Positions 32,504 through 41,904 of a DNA stretch of 64,000 bases are shown piece by piece. The stretch covers positions 1 through 64,000 of the forward strand of contig JAFQTF010000032.1 of the NCBI GenBank assembly GCA_017409205.1, in the 5' to 3' direction. Source of the DNA: Oscillospiraceae bacterium (GTDB lineage: Bacteria > Bacillota > Clostridia > Oscillospirales > Oscillospiraceae). The position numbers and the translations under genes are program-made. The notes below the pieces were generated by a model. The model was not told the DNA's origin and searched no databases. It was given only the letters and a program-made list of their open reading frames with translations. Positions within the stretch are counted from its first letter, which is position 1. Each line of letters opens with the position of its first letter.

Positions 32504-32532
32504 ATAATACGGTAGGAACCTGAAAAAATCAA
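32504..32532 (-). promoter_or_regulatory. Promoter of the MacAB-like operon
   Basis: On the minus strand TTGATT (32527-32532), 17 bases, TATTAT (32504-32509). Confidence 0.6.
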
Positions 32533-32543
32533 GGCGAAACCCA

Positions 32544-32558
32544 TTAAGGATTCCTTAA
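32544..32558. promoter_or_regulatory. Perfect palindrome upstream of the MacAB-like promoter
   Basis: TTAAGGATTCCTTAA is a perfect 7+1+7 dyad, 11 bases upstream of the -35 box. It is a candidate activator or response-regulator site. No regulator gene is adjacent. Confidence 0.45.
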
Positions 32559-32629
32559 TTTTGCCTGAAGAATACAGGCAGCGCCACCCTGACGGATGGC
32601 GCTGTTTTATTATATTCCCTATATCGCAA

Positions 32630-34021
32630 TCATTTTCTGGCATCCCCCGGCAGAAGACGTACCGCCGTGATGCCTGCCGCCACACAAAGGATCTCCACCA
32701 CCGCCAGTCGGTGCACCGTTTCCACAGCTGCTGTCGCGGGAGTTTGTCCCCTGCCGATGGCCGCTGCGATGCCGTTTGTAAACATGGGGATCAGCACGGC
32801 AACACCAAATGGTGCTGCCAGATCCCGGAAGAGGCCATAGGTTCCGGTTCCTGTGCCGGCTGCCTCCCGGGGCAGGCCGGAAAGCACCACTTTCATAAAA
32901 ATGGTCCCGTTTCCTCCCAGGCCAAAGCCCAGCATCCCCAGTGACAGCATCAGAAGCAGCGCAGATGTTTCCACAGCAAACAACAGCATGACTCCGCATC
33001 CCAGTCCTGTCAGCAGCAGAGACACCGTGAGCACGTTTTTGGGTGCCAAACGGTCTGCCAGGGGGCCCAGGATCACCGACCCCAGTGCCATGCCAATATA
33101 CATCACCGATATGGCAAACCCGGAAATCATGGTATTATCCGGCTGGGTATAGTTTACAAAAATGATGGTATTGGTCATATTCGCCTGCATCAGCCCCTGC
33201 GTCAGAAACAGCGCCAGCACAGACAGAACAAACGCGCGGCGCTTCATAAAAGATACCGGCAGGATCGGATTTCGGGAGCGTCTCTGATTCAGCACCAGTC
33301 CCAGCAGCGACAGCAGGGTTCCCAGCAGCACAAGCCGGAATACCTGACTGTTCCAGCCAATATTCTGGCCGAAGGAAGGTACACACAGCAGCAGGCTGAA
33401 AAACAGCACCACCAGAACTGCGCCGCCGAAATCAAAGCCCGTGAGGTCTGCGTTCCTCCTGCGCTCCGGCTCCTTTGTTGCGACACAATACACTAGGGTT
33501 CCTGCGCTGACGGCTGTACACAGCCACATCATGGCCCGCCATCCCCATGTCGCAATGATCCAGGAGCCCGCTGTGGGACCGATGACAACTGCGCCGCTGG
33601 AAAGCAGCATATACAGTGAAAAGCCCTTTGCCATTTTTTCCTGTGGAAACTCCGTTACAATATAAGCGATCACCACGGGGGCAATTGCCGCCGTTCCGAT
33701 TCCCACCAGGAACCGGGCTGCCAACATAAAAACCAGAGAATCAGCCAGTGCATTCATGGCGTTGCCCAGTGTATATACCAGCAGCCCCATCAGCAACGTC
33801 CTGCGCCTGCCCATTACGTCCGCCAGTTTGCCCAGGATCGGGGCACAGGCCGCCGATGACATAGCTGTTGCAAGCGCTGTCCATGTCGTATTGTTGTAGG
33901 GAAGCCCCAGATCCTGCACAAAGGCTGGTCCCAAAACCGCTGTAAAGCCACCCACAAAACCTACCAGCAGTGCTGCTGCACCGTATGGCAGAAATCCCTT
34001 GATATAGTTCCGGTCTTTCAT
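32630..34021 (-). CDS. MFS transporter
   Basis: A 463-aa major facilitator with 12-14 membrane helices. The loop 2-3 signature GKLADVMGRRRTLLMG and a motif-C-like stretch SSGAVVIGPTAGSWI suggest a drug:proton antiporter of the DHA group. The substrate is unknown. AGGAGAAGG precedes the ATG at 34021. It lies downstream of a terminator and is transcribed on its own. Confidence 0.85.
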   Translation of the reverse strand: MKDRNYIKGFLPYGAAALLVGFVGGFTAVLGPAFVQDLGLPYNNTTWTALATAMSSAACAPILGKLADVMGRRRTLLMGLLVYTLGNAMNALADSLVFMLAARFLVGIGTAAIAPVVIAYIVTEFPQEKMAKGFSLYMLLSSGAVVIGPTAGSWIIATWGWRAMMWLCTAVSAGTLVYCVATKEPERRRNADLTGFDFGGAVLVVLFFSLLLCVPSFGQNIGWNSQVFRLVLLGTLLSLLGLVLNQRRSRNPILPVSFMKRRAFVLSVLALFLTQGLMQANMTNTIIFVNYTQPDNTMISGFAISVMYIGMALGSVILGPLADRLAPKNVLTVSLLLTGLGCGVMLLFAVETSALLLMLSLGMLGFGLGGNGTIFMKVVLSGLPREAAGTGTGTYGLFRDLAAPFGVAVLIPMFTNGIAAAIGRGQTPATAAVETVHRLAVVEILCVAAGITAVRLLPGDARK

Positions 34022-34091
34022 TGATCCTTCTCCTGTTAATGGTATACAGTGCAGTATACCCATCACACAGAGAAAAAAACAATTAATCCGT

Positions 34092-34124
34092 AAAAAAGGG
34101 GCCGTGGAAAAATCCACGGCCCCA
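34092..34124 (-). terminator. Terminator of the glycine reductase operon
   Basis: On the minus strand GGGGCCGTGGAT / ATCCACGGCCCC-type stem followed by TTTTTTA. Confidence 0.88.
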
Positions 34125-34133
34125 CAGGGAACC

Positions 34134-34436
34134 TTATGCCAGTTCTACCAGGCGAGCCTTTTCAGGCTGGAAGTACTTGTCCATGTCAAAGATGTTGTAG
34201 CCGCCGAATTCTCTTTCGATTCTGCCATTGTTGCCGTAGCTGCAGATGAAGCGGTGACCATCGATGCAGCACCAGTTCTCCATATCCCAGTGAATGAAGC
34301 CGTGCTCATCGGTCTTGACCTCGTCAAAGTACAGGTAGACCTGCTTGTTGTGATACTGAACCAGGTCGATCAGGTATTCCTTCTCGTATTCCCAGTCCAT
34401 GTTCAGCAGTTTGTCGTGAACCTTAATATATGCCAT
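34134..34436 (-). CDS. Unknown 100-aa protein at the end of the grd operon
   Basis: A soluble 100-aa protein rich in Tyr, Trp, Asp and His (HWDMENWCCIDGHRFICSYG), starting MAYIKVHDKLLNMDWEYEKE. It has no signal peptide and no membrane segment. It lies 22 bases after grdD and before the operon terminator, so it is co-transcribed with glycine reductase. I do not recognise the family. The adjacent Cys pair and His/Asp content could bind a metal or flavin, but that is speculation. Confidence 0.75.
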   Translation of the reverse strand: MAYIKVHDKLLNMDWEYEKEYLIDLVQYHNKQVYLYFDEVKTDEHGFIHWDMENWCCIDGHRFICSYGNNGRIEREFGGYNIFDMDKYFQPEKARLVELA

Positions 34437-34458
34437 GTCAGATCCATCCTTTCAGAGC

Positions 34459-35607
34459 TTAGCTGATGTAGCCAGCAGCCTTCAGCAGTTCCTTGGACTT
34501 CTCCAGATTGGCGGGGGCCATCATAACGATGGGGCCGGTGCAGCCCATGCCGGACTCGGCATAGATGCCAGCCTTCCACAGAACCTTAACAGCATCTTCC
34601 AGGTCCATGACTTCGACGCCGGGGATGGAAGCGGTGCAGGGTTCAGCGGGAGGAGCCTTGACCTCTTCAACAGCGGCAGCGGGAGCTGCGGCAGCCTTAC
34701 GCTCGGCCAGGATCTTGCTCAGGCCAGCCTTCTCAGCGGCAGCGTACTCAGCCTTGGCGATCTCGAAGACCTTGCCCTTGACCAGCTGTGCAGCATACTC
34801 CAGAGCGTTTGCGATCAGAGGAGCGCCGGAAGCACGGGAGACGATCAGAACCAGGTTCTCATAACCCTGTCCAATGCCGGGGCCGTAGCCGTAACCGGTG
34901 GACTCGAAGGTGCCGCCGGTGGTGAAGGAGGACAGCATCTTGATCATGACGTTGCCGGTCAGGGAGTCCATGACCATGACATCGGGAGTGCCCAGCAGGA
35001 CGTCGTTGCCGCGCAGGACAGCGCCGCCGTCGGCACGTGCGGAGGTGGCCCACTTGAAGTCGTAGCCGCCGTCCTTCAGCTTGTTCAGAGCCATCTCAGC
35101 CTGACGAGCGCCGTCAACATTCAGAATGCCGACAGTGGGCTCGGCGATGCCGCAAGCCTTTGCGGTGATGATGCCGCAGATGGTGTTCTTGATCATACCC
35201 TCAATGCGGTCGGTGGAAGAGGTGCCGGTGGTGTTGGCCACAAACATCTGCTTGCCCTTGGCAGGGGTGATCACACGACCAACGGTGGAAACACCGATGG
35301 GGAAAGGATAGTGCATGGTGACGGCGCCGTCAACCTCGTGGCTGGCCAGCATCTCGTCCATCTTCTTGTGGCCCTCGTCCTCGTTGGCAACGTGGACGGT
35401 GGTAACACCGGGAGCCTCCAGAGTGCCGATGTAGTAAACATCGACACCACGCTCAGCAGCCATCTTGGCAGCGGCGATGGAGTTAACCTCGCCGTGCTCG
35501 CTACCCATGCCAGTCAGGGCGATCTTGGGACGGCGACCGAAGGAACCGGTCTCCAGGCCCTGTGCCATCTCCTGGAAGGTAGCAGCAATGATTTTTTCCA
35601 GATTCAT
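34459..35607 (-). CDS. grdD: Glycine reductase complex component C, subunit alpha
   Basis: A 382-aa protein of the PlsX-like phosphotransacetylase-type fold used by GrdD: GSEHGEVNSIAAAKMA, TTGTSSTDRIEGMIKNT and a FESTGYGYGPGIGQGYENLV region, shown in parts. With GrdC it releases the carboxymethyl-Sec intermediate from GrdA as acetyl phosphate. An Ala/Glu-rich linker (about 300-325) separates a C-terminal piece with CTGPIVMMAP. GGGAGGAT precedes the ATG. Confidence 0.95.
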   Translation of the reverse strand: MNLEKIIAATFQEMAQGLETGSFGRRPKIALTGMGSEHGEVNSIAAAKMAAERGVDVYYIGTLEAPGVTTVHVANEDEGHKKMDEMLASHEVDGAVTMHYPFPIGVSTVGRVITPAKGKQMFVANTTGTSSTDRIEGMIKNTICGIITAKACGIAEPTVGILNVDGARQAEMALNKLKDGGYDFKWATSARADGGAVLRGNDVLLGTPDVMVMDSLTGNVMIKMLSSFTTGGTFESTGYGYGPGIGQGYENLVLIVSRASGAPLIANALEYAAQLVKGKVFEIAKAEYAAAEKAGLSKILAERKAAAAPAAAVEEVKAPPAEPCTASIPGVEVMDLEDAVKVLWKAGIYAESGMGCTGPIVMMAPANLEKSKELLKAAGYIS

Positions 35608-35621
35608 AGGGAAATCCTCCC

Positions 35622-37160
35622 TTATTCTTCGCCAGCCAGCAGAGTTGCAGCAAACTCGCGCATAGCCTTTGCGATCATCTTCTTGACTTCATCCTCGGAA
35701 ACGCCAGCAGTCTCTTCAACACCGGAGTTGGGCTGGATGACGAAGGAAGCACCGTCGAACAGGTTGGTCATACGGCCCAGGAACAGGGAGCCCTTACCGA
35801 TGATCATGCACTTGTTCAGCTTGCCAGCCTTGATCTGGTCGACAAAGTAGCCGATGGAGGGAACGCCAGAGGGAATGTGGCCCTGAGTGGGAGCCCAGCC
35901 GGGCAGACCGTACTGGTCAGCGAACTTAGCGATATCGGCACGGCCGATCTCACCGCGCTTAACAGCCAGAGCAGCGATCATCTTGTAGTTAGCCAGAGGC
36001 ACGTCACCGGCGCCAGCGGGCTTGGTGCAGTCGGGGTTCTGCATCTCGGGAGCGAACTTGTCGATGTCGGTGATCTTCAGGCCATTGCGGTCCAGAGCTT
36101 CGGTAACCAGGCTCTGAATAACAGCCTGAGGAGCGGAACCGGTACCAACAGTGTGACGGCCAACGATCTGCAGGTTGACTTCGGGAGAAACACCGTCGTC
36201 AGCAGTCAGAACAACTGCGAAGCCGCCGATCATATCTTCGGGAATGGGCATGCCCTTCTTGACATGGTCCTTGCCGTTCATACCCAGCTTAGCGGTGCAG
36301 CCACCAGCGGTGACAACAACACACTTGAAGGTGCCGGCAGCAACCAGAGAAGCAGCGTCAATCAGAGCGTGAGCGGGACCTGCGCAGAAGCCACGGACGT
36401 CGGAACCGGTAGCATTCTTCAGGCCGGCGATCTCAGCAGCAGCCTTGGCGAAGTTACCGCCGCCGCGCTGGTTCATATCGCCGCAAGCCTCTTCACAGCA
36501 GTCAACAACGTACTCAACATCTTCCTTGGCAACACCGGCGTTCTTCAGAGCAGACAGCAGAGCCAGAACGGAGGAAGCCTTGGAGACCATGTTCTCATGC
36601 ATAACATGAGCGGACAGGTTCACGTCGATGTCGTGTGCACGGTTGACGCAGCCAACCAGAACATTGTTGTGGTACAGGGGCTCGGAGTGCTCTTCGTTGA
36701 CCAGACGAGCAATTTCCTCAGCCTCGATGCCGTCCTTGATACGGGCAACGATGGTCTCGTCGATCATCTCGTTGGCAGCAAAAGCAGCCTTATGCTCAGC
36801 AACGAAGGACTTTTCCATCTTGACCAGATCGAAAACGTCGACAGCCTGCATCAGCAGCAGGAACTCTTCCTGGGGCATCATCTGGCCGTACTTGCCGTAA
36901 CGGTCATTGACATCACAGGTCTGCTCGAACCAGGGCTGAGGAATGGTAGCCAGCTCTTCGGGAGTCTTGTTACCAATATAAACCTGGTTGGGCCAGTAAG
37001 CCAGAACAGTGTTCCAGTCACGCAGGTGGCTGGGCAGCTGCTTCAGGTATTCGGAATCGGGATTGACGATGCGCTCGGTGGTCTGGGTGGTACCATTGTG
37101 CAGTACCATATCGGGGGTATGAGCCAGGATATAACCTGCGCCCTTGATTACAGCCTTCAT
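35622..37160 (-). CDS. grdC: Glycine reductase complex component C, subunit beta
   Basis: A 512-aa FabH/thiolase-like protein, the usual GrdC size. The likely catalytic Cys is in RGFCAGPAHALIDAA, and the C-terminal part has GKGSLFLGRMTNLFDG. Component C forms acetyl phosphate from the protein-bound acetyl thioester, giving ATP through acetate kinase. It is 14 bases upstream of grdD. GAGAGGAC stands before the ATG. Confidence 0.95.
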   Translation of the reverse strand: MKAVIKGAGYILAHTPDMVLHNGTTQTTERIVNPDSEYLKQLPSHLRDWNTVLAYWPNQVYIGNKTPEELATIPQPWFEQTCDVNDRYGKYGQMMPQEEFLLLMQAVDVFDLVKMEKSFVAEHKAAFAANEMIDETIVARIKDGIEAEEIARLVNEEHSEPLYHNNVLVGCVNRAHDIDVNLSAHVMHENMVSKASSVLALLSALKNAGVAKEDVEYVVDCCEEACGDMNQRGGGNFAKAAAEIAGLKNATGSDVRGFCAGPAHALIDAASLVAAGTFKCVVVTAGGCTAKLGMNGKDHVKKGMPIPEDMIGGFAVVLTADDGVSPEVNLQIVGRHTVGTGSAPQAVIQSLVTEALDRNGLKITDIDKFAPEMQNPDCTKPAGAGDVPLANYKMIAALAVKRGEIGRADIAKFADQYGLPGWAPTQGHIPSGVPSIGYFVDQIKAGKLNKCMIIGKGSLFLGRMTNLFDGASFVIQPNSGVEETAGVSEDEVKKMIAKAMREFAATLLAGEE

Positions 37161-37260
37161 AGGAAATCGTCCTCTCTGATAAAAATTTTATTTGAATTTC
37201 TGATAGAAATACAAAACGTTATAATAACAAGAAATATATCCTGTAGAAGAAAAGGAAAAC

Positions 37261-37284
37261 GGGCGGCGGCAATAGCCGCCGCCC
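37261..37284 (-). terminator. Internal hairpin between grdA and grdC
   Basis: A perfect 10-bp stem, GGGCGGCGGC / GCCGCCGCCC with loop TATT, is followed on the minus strand by GTTTTCC. It can partly terminate transcription, giving more GrdA than component C. Confidence 0.7.
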
Positions 37285-37316
37285 TGCGTGCACAATATTT
37301 AAGCTACCCGAAAGAA

Positions 37317-37790
37317 TTACAGGTACTTGCAGAAATCAGCACGGATGGAAGACATTTCGCCTGCGATATCGTCGATATCCATGACCATCTCCATCATACC
37401 ACACTGCTCGTCGTAAACAGCGGGGTCGACTTCGCTCTTGATTTCTTCTTCGCACACGTGGAACACCGTGAGTCCCAACTGGACTCCTGTCAAGGGGCCT
37501 GCGAAAGTGGGGTCACCATTGGTGACGGTCTCAGCAGCCAGTCCGGAAGCTTCGCCTTCGGATGCACCGAGCAGAACAACAATGTTCTCTGCACCGTGCT
37601 CTTCAGTCAGAGCCAGAACGCGCTTCTGATTTTCCAGGTCCATTGCACCAGCGGCAGTTCACACAAAGCACTCCGTGGAGGAGAACACCACTTCGGCGCC
37701 TGCGCTCTTAGCGCACTCCTCAATGGCGGGTCCGGGAATGCCGTCACGGTCACCGATGATGATGACCTTCTTGCCAGCTAAAATTGCCAT
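37317..37790 (-). CDS. grdA: Glycine reductase selenoprotein A, with in-frame UGA (Sec44)
   Basis: A 157-residue selenoprotein read through the TGA at 37659-37661. The start is the ATG at 37788-37790 ([17 protein letters not shown]). The redox motif is C-F-V-U with selenocysteine at residue 44, followed by [15 protein letters not shown]. Position 44 is where the well-studied GrdA proteins carry Sec. GrdA accepts the carboxymethyl group from GrdB on selenium and passes an acetyl thioester to component C. Conventional gene calling gives only a 108-aa fragment starting at 37643. A short hairpin (GGT...ACC) follows the UGA. Confidence 0.95.
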
Positions 37791-37872
37791 GTCACTTTTT
37801 CCTCCTTCCTTCAAGGATAGATATAGAAAGCATGAATGCTTACTACCAAATAAAGTATGCGGGAAAAGGGAA

Positions 37873-38187
37873 TTAGGCGTGAGCCTTGATCATCTCTTCG
37901 CAAGCCTCGGGAGTAGCCTCTTCCTTGACCTTGGAGTCGATGATAACACCGTTCTCGTAGATAGCGATAACGGGCAGGCCCAGGATCTTCTGGCTGATGG
38001 CCAGACGGCGAGCCTTGGTGGTGTTCAGAGCACAGAACTTAATGGTGGGGTACTTGGGCTCCATAGCGTGGATGTGGGGCATCAGAGCAGCACAGGGAAC
38101 GCAGCCATCACCGTAGAAGTCAACCAGGATCTTGCCGGGGGCTTCCAGAACTTCGGGACCAAAAGTATTCTTATCCAGTTCGAGCAT
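37873..38187 (-). CDS. trxA: Glycine-reductase-associated thioredoxin (GCVPC)
   Basis: A 104-aa thioredoxin-fold protein with active site [13 protein letters not shown] instead of the common WCGPC. This variant is typical of the thioredoxin encoded with grd genes. It re-reduces the mixed selenide-sulfide of GrdA. The cis-proline loop is LGLPVIAI. It is a neighbour of trxB and grdA, consistent with a dedicated electron chain NADPH-TrxB-TrxA-GrdA. AAAGGAGAT precedes the ATG. Confidence 0.95.
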   Translation of the reverse strand: MLELDKNTFGPEVLEAPGKILVDFYGDGCVPCAALMPHIHAMEPKYPTIKFCALNTTKARRLAISQKILGLPVIAIYENGVIIDSKVKEEATPEACEEMIKAHA

Positions 38188-38231
38188 AGTTATGAATCTC
38201 CTTTAGTTGAAATTAAAAATTATTACCAGGA

Positions 38232-39173
38232 TTACTCCAGATTGGACAGGTAGTGCTCAGCCTGCATTGCAGCGATGGCGCCGTCAGCAGCAGCGGTAAC
38301 GACCTGACGCAGGGACTTGACACGGATATCGCCGGCAGCGTAAACGCCTTCGATGTTGGTGTGCATGTCCTCATCGGTCTTGATGTAGCCACGCTCCATC
38401 TCGATCTGGCCTTCGAACAGACCGCTGTTGGGAACCATGCCGATGAAGCCGAACAGACCGAACAGGCCGTCCTCTTCGTCAGCTTCGTAGGTGGTCAGCT
38501 CGCCGGTCTTGACGTTGCGCAGAACCATCTTGTTCAGCAGCTCGTCGCCGTCGACCTCTTCAACAACAGAGTCCCAGATGAAGTTCATCTTGGGGTTCTT
38601 GAAAGCCTTCTCCTGAATGGACTTTGCAGCGCGCAGTTCATCACGACGATGGATGATGGAGACCTTGCGTGCAAACTTGGTCAGGTACATAGCCTCTTCA
38701 ACAGCGGAGTCGCCGCCGCCGACAACGAAGACCTCGAAGTCCTCGAAGAAGTTAGCGTCACAGGTAGCGCAGAAGGAAATGCCCTTACCAACGAACTTGC
38801 CTTCGTTCTTGCAGCCGATGGGACGGGGGAAAGCACCGGTAGCCAGGATGACGACCTTGGCTTCGTACTCGCCCTTAACGCCGATCAGTTTCTTGACCTT
38901 GCCTTCCAGCTGAACTTCCTTAATGGTATCAGAAACCCGGTCGCAGCCAAACTTTGCAGCCTGAGCAGTAAAACGGGCCATCAGGGAAGGACCGGACTCC
39001 TCTTCAACGTTGCAGCCAGGATAATTTTCAATTTCATCGGTGATGGCGATCTGACCGCCATCCTGACCCTTCTCGATAATCAGGGTCTTCAGGCAGCTAC
39101 GGCCAGCGTACAGGCCAGCAGCCAGACCGGCGGGGCCGGCACCCAGGATAATAACGTCATAAATATTGTTCAT
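38232..39173 (-). CDS. trxB: Thioredoxin reductase
   Basis: A 313-aa flavoprotein with the FAD motif GAGPAGLAAGLYAGRS, the redox pair FCATCDANFFED, an NAD(P) motif VVGGGDSAVEEAMYL, and the C-terminal GVYAAGDIRVKSLRQV. It feeds electrons to the adjacent GCVPC thioredoxin. The ATG at 39173 follows GGAG by eight bases; a GTG three codons earlier overlaps that site. Confidence 0.95.
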   Translation of the reverse strand: MNNIYDVIILGAGPAGLAAGLYAGRSCLKTLIIEKGQDGGQIAITDEIENYPGCNVEEESGPSLMARFTAQAAKFGCDRVSDTIKEVQLEGKVKKLIGVKGEYEAKVVILATGAFPRPIGCKNEGKFVGKGISFCATCDANFFEDFEVFVVGGGDSAVEEAMYLTKFARKVSIIHRRDELRAAKSIQEKAFKNPKMNFIWDSVVEEVDGDELLNKMVLRNVKTGELTTYEADEEDGLFGLFGFIGMVPNSGLFEGQIEMERGYIKTDEDMHTNIEGVYAAGDIRVKSLRQVVTAAADGAIAAMQAEHYLSNLE

Positions 39174-39203
39174 TGGAATCACTCCTAATTATATTTCGGA
39201 TGA

Positions 39204-39227
39204 CCCTGCAGCCCGAAGGCTGCAGGG
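39204..39227 (-). other. Stable UUCG hairpin between grdB and trxB
   Basis: On the minus strand CCCTGCAGCC-TTCG-GGCTGCAGGG, a perfect 10-bp stem with a UUCG tetraloop. No T tract follows, so it is more likely an mRNA stabiliser or processing signal than a terminator. Confidence 0.65.
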
Positions 39228-39247
39228 GTTCCGTTTAGAACAATGAA

Positions 39248-40552
39248 TTAGAACTCAAAGACGGTCTGCTTGTCGATATCGACAGAGAATGCCTTGATAG
39301 CTGCATCAACCAGCTTGTAACGCAGAGCGTACTCGTCCTCAGGAGTCAGAGCGGGGTTGCCCAGGGGGTAGGGGATAGCGATAGTGGGGATAATTCTGTT
39401 AGCACCAACAGTCAGGGAGATGGGGGTGATGGTGCACATGTGAACAACAGGAATACCGACTCTCTCGATTTCCTTAACCATCGTTGCGCCGCAACGAGTG
39501 CAGGTACCTCATGTAGAGGTCATGATGCAGGCCTGAACACCAGCCTTCAGCATCTTCTGTGCATACTCTTCAGCGAACTTACGGGAGGAAGCAACAGCGG
39601 TACCGTTACCGACGGTGGAGTAGAAGTAACGATGCAGCTTGCCGATCTTGCCTTCCTTCTCCATCTGACGCAGAACGTCGATGGGCATAACGCGGTTGGG
39701 GTTCTCGTTGGCATAGACGGGGTCGTAGCCGCCGTGAGCGGTTTCCCAGCCTTCAGCAGTCAGAGCGTCCCAGCCCTCGATGTCGTACTCACCGTAGTGA
39801 GAAGCGGAGGAAGCTTCGATGTGGTCGGGGTTGCCCTTGGAGACGATACCGCCGGAGGTAGCCAGACCCAGAACGACCTTGCTCATGTCGGGAATAGCCT
39901 TGCCGGGCTCAACGCGGTCAAAGTTGGGCATGGGGAATTCAGTGGTGAATGCCTTGCCGTTGATCTTGTTGATCAGCATCTTAACAGCACGCTTTGCACC
40001 GCGCTCCTTCTCGAAGAAGTTAACACGGATGCCGTTGGGCATGTAGCCTTCCTCGCAGGAAGCGCCCAGAACCTCGCCCTTCATCAGCTTCAGGGCCAGC
40101 TTTGCCATGGTGGGGGCAGCCTTACGCATGCCGGCAGCGGAGTTGGCGGTGGGGGTGATCAGGATCTTGTCCTTCAGGTCAGCACCGGGGTTCTCCTCGT
40201 ACATACCGGTCAGAACAGGAATGCCCAGCTGGGTCTTGACTTCCAGAGCGATGTTAGCGCAGGCATAGCCGTAACGGCCAGCGTTGAAAGCGGGACCAGC
40301 GATGAACATGTCGGGGTTGATTTCCTTAACCCAAGCAACGACCTGCTCCTTGGCGTCCTTCTCATGCTCGGCGAAGTAGGAGTCGCCGCAGACGATGGTG
40401 TTAACGATAACAGCCTCGCCCTTCCATGCGGTTTCGAAGGCCATGCCGGGGCCGACCTTGCCTTCACGCAGCTCGGGGGCGATGTGAGCCATTTCTTCGC
40501 CGCCGACGTTGGCGAAGAACTGGTTGATATAGTGTACTACACGAAAAGCCAT
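39248..40552 (-). CDS. grdB: Glycine reductase component B gamma subunit, selenoprotein (Sec348)
   Basis: A 434-residue selenoprotein read through the TGA at 39509-39511. The part before it (347 codons from MAFRVVHYINQFFAN) ends ACIMTST; the part after starts GTCTRCGATMVKEIE, so the redox motif is U-G-T-C-T-R-C (U-x-x-C-x-x-C) as in GrdB. GrdB binds glycine as a Schiff base on the pyruvoyl group of GrdE and hands the carboxymethyl group to GrdA. Naive calling splits the gene in two. AAAGGAGA precedes the ATG. The glycine-specific assignment rests on GrdE and the riboswitch. Confidence 0.95.
39481..39497 (-). promoter_or_regulatory. Putative SECIS hairpin of grdB
   Basis: TCGTTGC-GGC-GCAACGA, a perfect 7-bp stem, starts 11 bases downstream of the UGA and lies inside the coding region. 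This is the position used by bacterial SECIS elements recognised by SelB. Confidence 0.7.
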
Positions 40553-40578
40553 TTTGTCAATCTTCTCCTTTCACGAAA

Positions 40579-41871
40579 TTAGCGGGCGGACATGCAGTTG
40601 AAGCCCATTTCGTTGGTAGCGCCGGTGATGATCTGCAGCTCAGCCTCGATGGAGCCATCGGGACGCAGGGAGCCAGCATGACCGCCGGAGCAGTAGTCAA
40701 CGTAGTCCAGCATGCCGATGACCTTGTCCATGGGAGGCAGGACGATGGGCATGTTAGCATTACCACCGGTGACGACAGCGTCAGCCAGAGGATCGGAGTC
40801 AGCCAGACCCTGGGACTTGCCGTCCTGGCCAGCGTACTCGTCAGTGATCAGAACAGTCTTGATGCCCTGCTTCTCGTTCTTGACACAGTTCATGATCAGG
40901 TCAGCGTCGGGGTTGCCGAAGCCTTCCTCGGAGACCAGAACAGCATCCAGGTCCAGCAGCTTAGCCAGCTTAGCGGCCCAGTCGGAGCTGCGCTGCTTGT
41001 CGGCCAGGTAGACGTTCTCGTTGGTGATGATGTTGCAGACATAGTTCAGGGACTTGCCATGCTCCTCGAACAGCTCAGCGACAACGGGGTTGTTCAGGTG
41101 ATGGTAGGTGGTGTTCTTGTCGCAAGCAGAGACACAGTTACCGGACAGGATAGCGCCGTCCATGGTCTCGGTGGGGTTCAGCAGGGTAGCAACGATCTTC
41201 TTTGCGTCGACGCCGTAAACATAGGTATCGTGCAGCAGGCCCTGAGTCTGCAGCATGTGGATATAACCAACACGGGGCAGGTTGGGGTACTTCTCGATGC
41301 CTTCCTTGATGCCCAGAGTCTCATAGGTCTTGACCTCATCGGGCTCAACAGCCTTGCCAGCGCCGCCGATGAAGCTGGCAGCACGCAGGCCGGCGTAACG
41401 AACAGCGCGCTCGTAGTCGTGCTGCTTGGTGCCCTCAACAGGCTCACAGACCATGACAATATTCAGGGTCTTGGAGAAGGGGGTGTACTGAGCGCCGGGG
41501 CCGGACATATCGATGATGCCTTCCTGGAAGCCGACGATCTTACCAGCAGTAACAACAGCAGCACCCTTCAGAACATGGGTACGGCCGGAACCGACAGTGT
41601 CAACATTGGCGACGAAGCCGGGGAACAGGCCGCCGGGGCCCTCGACCTTAACGCGGGGCTCGATGACGTCCTTAACAGGGGTGATGCGGACGCTTTCGCC
41701 GGGCTTGGCGATGTCGAAGTTGATGGACTTGATGTAAGCCTTGCAGTCGTCATGATCATAGACGAAAGCCTTTACATCTTCGGGGTTGACGTACAGAATG
41801 CCGTCCTTAACGGCACATTCGTTTGAAAACTGAACATCATTGATCTTAATGAAACCGAGTTCTAATTTCAA
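40579..41871 (-). CDS. grdE: Glycine reductase component B proprotein (alpha and beta)
   Basis: A 430-aa proprotein. Autocleavage at the Asn-Cys bond in GNCVSACDKN (about residues 242-243) yields the beta subunit and an alpha subunit that starts with a pyruvoyl group derived from Cys. The pyruvoyl group forms the Schiff base with glycine. The start is a TTG (41869-41871), placed seven bases after a strong GGAGGAGGA; no ATG is available nearby. It lies between grdX and grdB. Confidence 0.94.
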   Translation of the reverse strand: MKLELGFIKINDVQFSNECAVKDGILYVNPEDVKAFVYDHDDCKAYIKSINFDIAKPGESVRITPVKDVIEPRVKVEGPGGLFPGFVANVDTVGSGRTHVLKGAAVVTAGKIVGFQEGIIDMSGPGAQYTPFSKTLNIVMVCEPVEGTKQHDYERAVRYAGLRAASFIGGAGKAVEPDEVKTYETLGIKEGIEKYPNLPRVGYIHMLQTQGLLHDTYVYGVDAKKIVATLLNPTETMDGAILSGNCVSACDKNTTYHHLNNPVVAELFEEHGKSLNYVCNIITNENVYLADKQRSSDWAAKLAKLLDLDAVLVSEEGFGNPDADLIMNCVKNEKQGIKTVLITDEYAGQDGKSQGLADSDPLADAVVTGGNANMPIVLPPMDKVIGMLDYVDYCSGGHAGSLRPDGSIEAELQIITGATNEMGFNCMSAR

Positions 41872-41904
41872 AGCGAATCCTCCTCCTTTTTTACTTTTAC
41901 TTGT

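Noticed and set aside
37317..40552. Reading grdA and grdB as frameshifted or nonsense pseudogenes
   Set aside because: Each stop is a single TGA at the family's known Sec position, and tRNA-Sec, SelA and SelB are encoded nearby.
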